Source of the DNA: Thermoplasmata archaeon
GTDB lineage: Archaea; Thermoplasmatota; Thermoplasmata; Halarchaeoplasmatales; Halarchaeoplasmataceae
Reading direction: 5' to 3'
DNA length: 8,042 bases
Assembly (NCBI GenBank): GCA_019594305.1
Contig: JAFDTZ010000104.1
Span: 1-8,042 of the forward strand
Shown in pieces: positions 6,601 to 8,042 of the stretch. Below the pieces are notes generated by a model. It was not told where the DNA came from. It ran no database searches and saw only the letters and a program-made list of their open reading frames with translations. Position 1 is the stretch's first letter; each line of letters starts with the position of its first letter. A program made the translations under genes and the position numbers.

Positions 6601-7903
6601 AGGCAAGACTACCGCTGAGATGATGGACATAACTACTTTTAGCAACGCAGGCTGGGATATCGGCGTAGTTGACAGTACGGATGCTCGTGACACGGATTCC
6701 ATCTGGAACATCGTAGAGACTGAAACCTATCCGTTCCTAAGCTGGCAGGAAGTGGTTATCCACCCTGAGTTTACTTTGGAGATACTAACAGAAGGAAACG
6801 GTACTACAGATCCGGCTATTGGAAACCATACTTACAACTACGGACAAGAGGTAGTCGTTGAAGCAATTCCCGACGAAGGCTGGTACTTCAGCCACTGGAC
6901 TGGCGATGTGCCCAATGGGCAGGAGACGAACGAAAATATCACCATCGTTATGGATGGTGACAAGGCAATAACCGCACACTTCGAGCAAATATACCATAAC
7001 TTTACCATCTCCGTCGAAGGAGAGGGGTCAACGTCACCGAATGAAGGCGATCACACATACGCCTACGGCACGGAAGTCAACTTAACAGCAACACCCGAAA
7101 CAGGCTGGCGGTTCAGCCATTGGGGTGGTGATGTGCCCGAGGGCGAAGAAGAGAACGCAAATATTACCGTCGTGATGGACAGCGACAAGACCGTCACAGC
7201 GCACTTCGAGCAGATCTACCACAACCTTACCATCTCCGTCGAAGGAGAAGGCACCACCGACCCGTCAGCGGGCAACAACTCATACGCCTACGGCACGCAA
7301 GTAAACTTAACAGCCACACCAGACGAAGGCTGGTACTTCAGCCACTGGTCCGGCAATGTAACTGCGGGCAATGAAACGAACGCAAATATCACCATCGTGA
7401 TGGACGGCGACAAAAACATCACCGCTCACTTCTACGAGATAGTACCGCCCTCCGTCGAGATCACCTCGCCTTATGACGGCGAAGAGTTCGATACCGACAC
7501 GGTCACGGTAGAATGGCGCAGCGAAGAAGGTACGTACCCAGTATCGCACTACGAGATTCGCCTGAACGACGGCGAGTGGATGAACGTCGGTGATCGAACG
7601 CATCACACCTTCGATGGTTTGAACGACGGAACCTACGATATAACCGTGAGGGCGGTGGATATCATGGGAAACGAAGCCACGGATACAAGCAGCATCACCG
7701 TGGACACGGGCGTGGATATGTTCATCGGACTGCTGATCCTGGCATTGCTGATAGTACTCGCTCTGGTACTGTTCATGATGTGGAAGAAAGAGCGGGGTAC
7801 GGGGATCGAGGATGAGGATGAGCTCGAAGATGAGATCGCTCTGGATGAAGACGAGGGTGAGGAGGACTTAGAGCTCAACCCGGAGGATGTGGGCCATAGT
7901 TGA
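3662..7903 (+). CDS. Giant cell-surface protein: three GLUG beta-helix modules, three InlB-type repeats, Ig/FN3-like domain, C-terminal membrane anchor
   Basis: The uninterrupted frame gives 1,413 residues from the ATG at 3662; the natural protein probably starts at 3509-3515 with a signal peptide, in frame but separated by a TGA at 3605. Counted from 3662: module 1 covers about 1-374, module 2 about 375-657 and module 3 about 658-1029, each a filamentous-haemagglutinin-like right-handed beta helix with a capping region and then GLUG repeats of the form VGGLVGxN...NSYATGxVxG (7, 5 and 8 units). Residues 1037-1258 are three InlB/List-type repeats of about 75 residues (GWYFSHWTGDV, then ITAHFEQ). 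About 1261-1350 is an Ig/FN3-like domain, 1353-1374 a membrane helix followed by WKKERG, and 1379-1413 an acidic cytosolic tail. Many Asn-X-Ser/Thr sites suggest N-glycosylation. The layout fits a surface-anchored adhesin or matrix protein; the ligand is unknown. There is no PGF-type sorting signal. The stop is TGA. Confidence 0.9.
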   Translation: MIYDVHDLQNMSNDPNAHYVLAKDIDASETREWNWNETEGSYRGFMPVGSGHNPFKGTLDGQGYDVADLYINLPYSCGLFGSVDSGLIRNIGLVDINVSGVDRVGGLVGINDEGTVNNSYATGNVSGDDYVGGLVGENYWGGTVENSYATGTVIGSYNVGGLTGVNYAKLSNCYSTVDVSGEENVGGLVGENYGTICNSYATGNVSGNNSVGGFVGYNSGTVSNSFSNGNTRGDESVGGLVGYNRAMSTVTNSYTIGNVTRKTNSTETDIGGFVGLNDQGIITNCYSIGRVTYENETDPTDKGFSGKVTTGGSYEMTGNFWDVETSGQTSTSGNATGKSTEEMKTQSTFTDASWDFKYSWFMEEGVTYPLHLWQRGNGTADNPFLIYDVWDLQDMNLNTYAHYALANDIDASETEGWNDGAGFISIGRDRDNCFTGTFDGRNFTINGIYIDRSSMDYIGLFGVVDRNGGVHNIGVVELDIIGNRYVGGLVGYNLGTVSNSYAMGNITGDNSVGGLIGYNIYGNVSYSHADVAIRGDHSVGGLVGLNSYDGTVSNSYTSGIVSGNRRIGGLVGHNSIYAKVYNSYAQGNVTGEKGVGGLIGYSIGAVFNSHYNIDDVLINGENHVTIGGIFDAQYQDWFLNDLYLNISDYSSTLIPSEDHYEINNVQGLRDLLGFADRIGYRFRLTEDIDLSSMPGLYVPYFMAEFDGNNHTISGLIINRTFSDNIGMFGYTGMGAMVKNVRLINNDINANDYVGGLVGYNIGTVYNSYADGTITGSYTVGGLTGLNWGTIERSYVSGTVFGSHNVGGLVGVNGQFEFIFSKSIVSNSSSAADLVGNNFIGGLVGINHDTIFNSYATGVITGDEYVGGFVGYNNAHRAVGIIFNSYATGVITGDEFVGGFVGFNYYGTIENSYSRGAVIGVTGVGDFIGYNRFGMITSPYATGETTGDEYVGGFVGFNLGVVENSFWDINTTGMNTSVGGEGKTTAEMMDITTFSNAGWDIGVVDSTDARDTDSIWNIVETETYPFLSWQEVVIHPEFTLEILTEGNGTTDPAIGNHTYNYGQEVVVEAIPDEGWYFSHWTGDVPNGQETNENITIVMDGDKAITAHFEQIYHNFTISVEGEGSTSPNEGDHTYAYGTEVNLTATPETGWRFSHWGGDVPEGEEENANITVVMDSDKTVTAHFEQIYHNLTISVEGEGTTDPSAGNNSYAYGTQVNLTATPDEGWYFSHWSGNVTAGNETNANITIVMDGDKNITAHFYEIVPPSVEITSPYDGEEFDTDTVTVEWRSEEGTYPVSHYEIRLNDGEWMNVGDRTHHTFDGLNDGTYDITVRAVDIMGNEATDTSSITVDTGVDMFIGLLILALLIVLALVLFMMWKKERGTGIEDEDELEDEIALDEDEGEEDLELNPEDVGHS
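3971..4556 (+). repeat. GLUG repeat array of module 1 (7 units)
   Basis: Seven units of about 26-33 residues begin with V/IGG-L/F-V/T-G-x-N at residues 104 onward. The third unit has the variant VGGLTGVN. The array is followed by a cap of the form NFWDVETSG, then a KSTEEMK stretch and YPLHLWQ, the usual ending of GLUG modules. Confidence 0.85.
5117..5560 (+). repeat. GLUG repeat array of module 2 (5 units)
   Basis: Five units start at residue 486 with VGGLVGYN. The array ends in NSHYNIDDVLINGENH and a QDWFLNDLYLNISDY stretch in place of the FWD...TYP...WQ cap seen in modules 1 and 3. That connector leads directly into the YEINNVQGL opening of module 3, so modules 2 and 3 may form one continuous helix. 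Confidence 0.85.
5918..6575 (+). repeat. GLUG repeat array of module 3 (8 units)
   Basis: Eight units start at residue 753 with VGGLVGYN; the second again has the VGGLTG variant. Units 4 and 5 are nearly identical in DNA. The seventh is degenerate (VGDFIGYN, then TSPYATG in place of NSYATG). The array closes with the NSFWDINTTG cap. Confidence 0.85.
6209..6368 (+). repeat. Near-identical 67-bp DNA repeats 93 bp apart inside module 3
   Basis: Copies at 6209-6275 and 6302-6368 differ at only about five of 67 positions and are offset by exactly 31 codons. A more diverged third copy starts near 6476. Other GLUG units in the gene match only at protein level, so this looks like a recent in-frame duplication. 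Confidence 0.8.
6770..7438 (+). repeat. Three InlB/List-type repeats of about 75 codons
   Basis: Repeat starts are at about 6770, 7001 and 7226. Each has the pattern G-x-G-S/T-T-x-P, a YxYG-x-x-V strand, GW-Y/R-FSHW-x-G, an NITIVMD stretch and ITAHF. In bacteria this domain family forms small beta-grasp-like stalk units on surface proteins. Here it would space the beta helices away from the membrane. Confidence 0.8.
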
Positions 7904-7921
7904 AGGCTTATCTTCTATGAT

Positions 7922-7931
7922 TGTGTACACA
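7922..7931. repeat. Perfect 10-bp palindrome TGTGTACACA
   Basis: The sequence is its own reverse complement and shares TGTACACA with an element at 8009-8016, 85 nt downstream. It lies 18 nt after the surface-gene stop. It is a candidate regulator site, possibly working with the second copy near the downstream promoter. Confidence 0.35.
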
Positions 7932-8000
7932 TATGACCATGTCTTTCAGCCCTTTATTGGAGCGAGTTTGATAAAGAAGAACAACCTTTAAAACACCTAT

Positions 8001-8016
8001 TGTATACTTGTACACA
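8001..8016. promoter_or_regulatory. Imperfect inverted repeat TGTATAC-TT-GTACACA upstream of a TATA box
   Basis: Two 7-nt arms with one mismatch are separated by two bases. The element ends 14 nt before the TTTATATA box at 8031, where an archaeal activator or repressor could contact the basal transcription machinery. It repeats the core of the palindrome at 7922-7931. Confidence 0.4.
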
Positions 8017-8030
8017 CATACATAAAAATA

Positions 8031-8038
8031 TTTATATA
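8031..8038 (+). promoter_or_regulatory. Consensus archaeal TATA box for a gene beyond the window
   Basis: TTTATATA is a full match to the archaeal TATA consensus and is preceded by the purine-rich ATAAAAATA. Transcription would begin near 8060, outside the window, so the target gene cannot be seen. Confidence 0.55.
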
Positions 8039-8042
8039 GGGG

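Larger units (their letters stand above)
7904..8042. other. Intergenic region after the surface gene
   Basis: No open frame of note is present. The region contains two related GTACAC elements, a consensus TATA box near the right edge and no convincing hairpin-plus-T-run terminator. It probably includes the control region of a gene that starts beyond position 8042. Confidence 0.6.

Noticed and set aside
6373..7606. Minus-strand open frames within the surface gene
   Set aside because: They mirror the repeat structure of the plus-strand gene and have no start signals, so they are antisense shadows.
7700..7903. PGF-CTERM or similar archaeosortase signal
   Set aside because: No PGF or related tripeptide precedes the helix, and a long acidic tail follows it.

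Overview
The window looks archaeal, most likely euryarchaeal and possibly from the Thermoplasmatota side; the lineage is inferred and not proven. Supporting signs are TATA boxes centred about 27-30 nt upstream of start codons that have no Shine-Dalgarno site (leaderless or nearly so), one operon-internal gene with a strong Shine-Dalgarno site, a DUF457/YdjM-type hydrolase of the form common in haloarchaea, and a large surface protein ending in a membrane helix and a short acidic tail. Base composition is moderate and no mobile element, RNA gene or CRISPR array is visible.

Layout. Positions 1-3317 hold five genes, all on the minus strand. From upstream to downstream they are: a two-helix membrane protein of unknown function (3317-2616), an MFS transporter (2558-1299), a membrane-anchored OB-fold-like protein (1265-738), a membrane-bound metal-dependent hydrolase (745-245) that overlaps it by 8 nt and is probably translationally coupled to it, and the first 72 codons of an unknown single-pass membrane protein (216 to beyond position 1). 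Positions 3318-3508 are a divergent control region with one TATA box facing each way. From 3509 to 7903 the plus strand carries a giant surface protein: signal peptide, three GLUG-repeat beta-helix modules (20 recognisable GLUG units), three InlB/List-type repeats, one Ig/FN3-like domain, a membrane helix and an acidic cytoplasmic tail. Positions 7904-8042 are intergenic and contain two related GTACAC palindromes and a consensus TATA box for a gene beyond the window.

The most notable point is that the giant surface gene is interrupted. Its signal peptide (from 3509/3512/3515) is in the same frame as the rest, but a single TGA at 3605-3607 separates them. The frame is otherwise open, and the residues just after the TGA are homologous to the start of the second module, so they were once or still are coding. 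This may be a nonsense mutation, a sequence error, a phase-off state or true readthrough. Two other genes in the window use TGA as a normal stop, which argues against genome-wide reassignment.

The minus-strand genes look like envelope and housekeeping membrane functions. The plus-strand gene is a cell-surface repeat protein of the sort used for adhesion or matrix contact. No functional link between the two groups can be shown from sequence alone.
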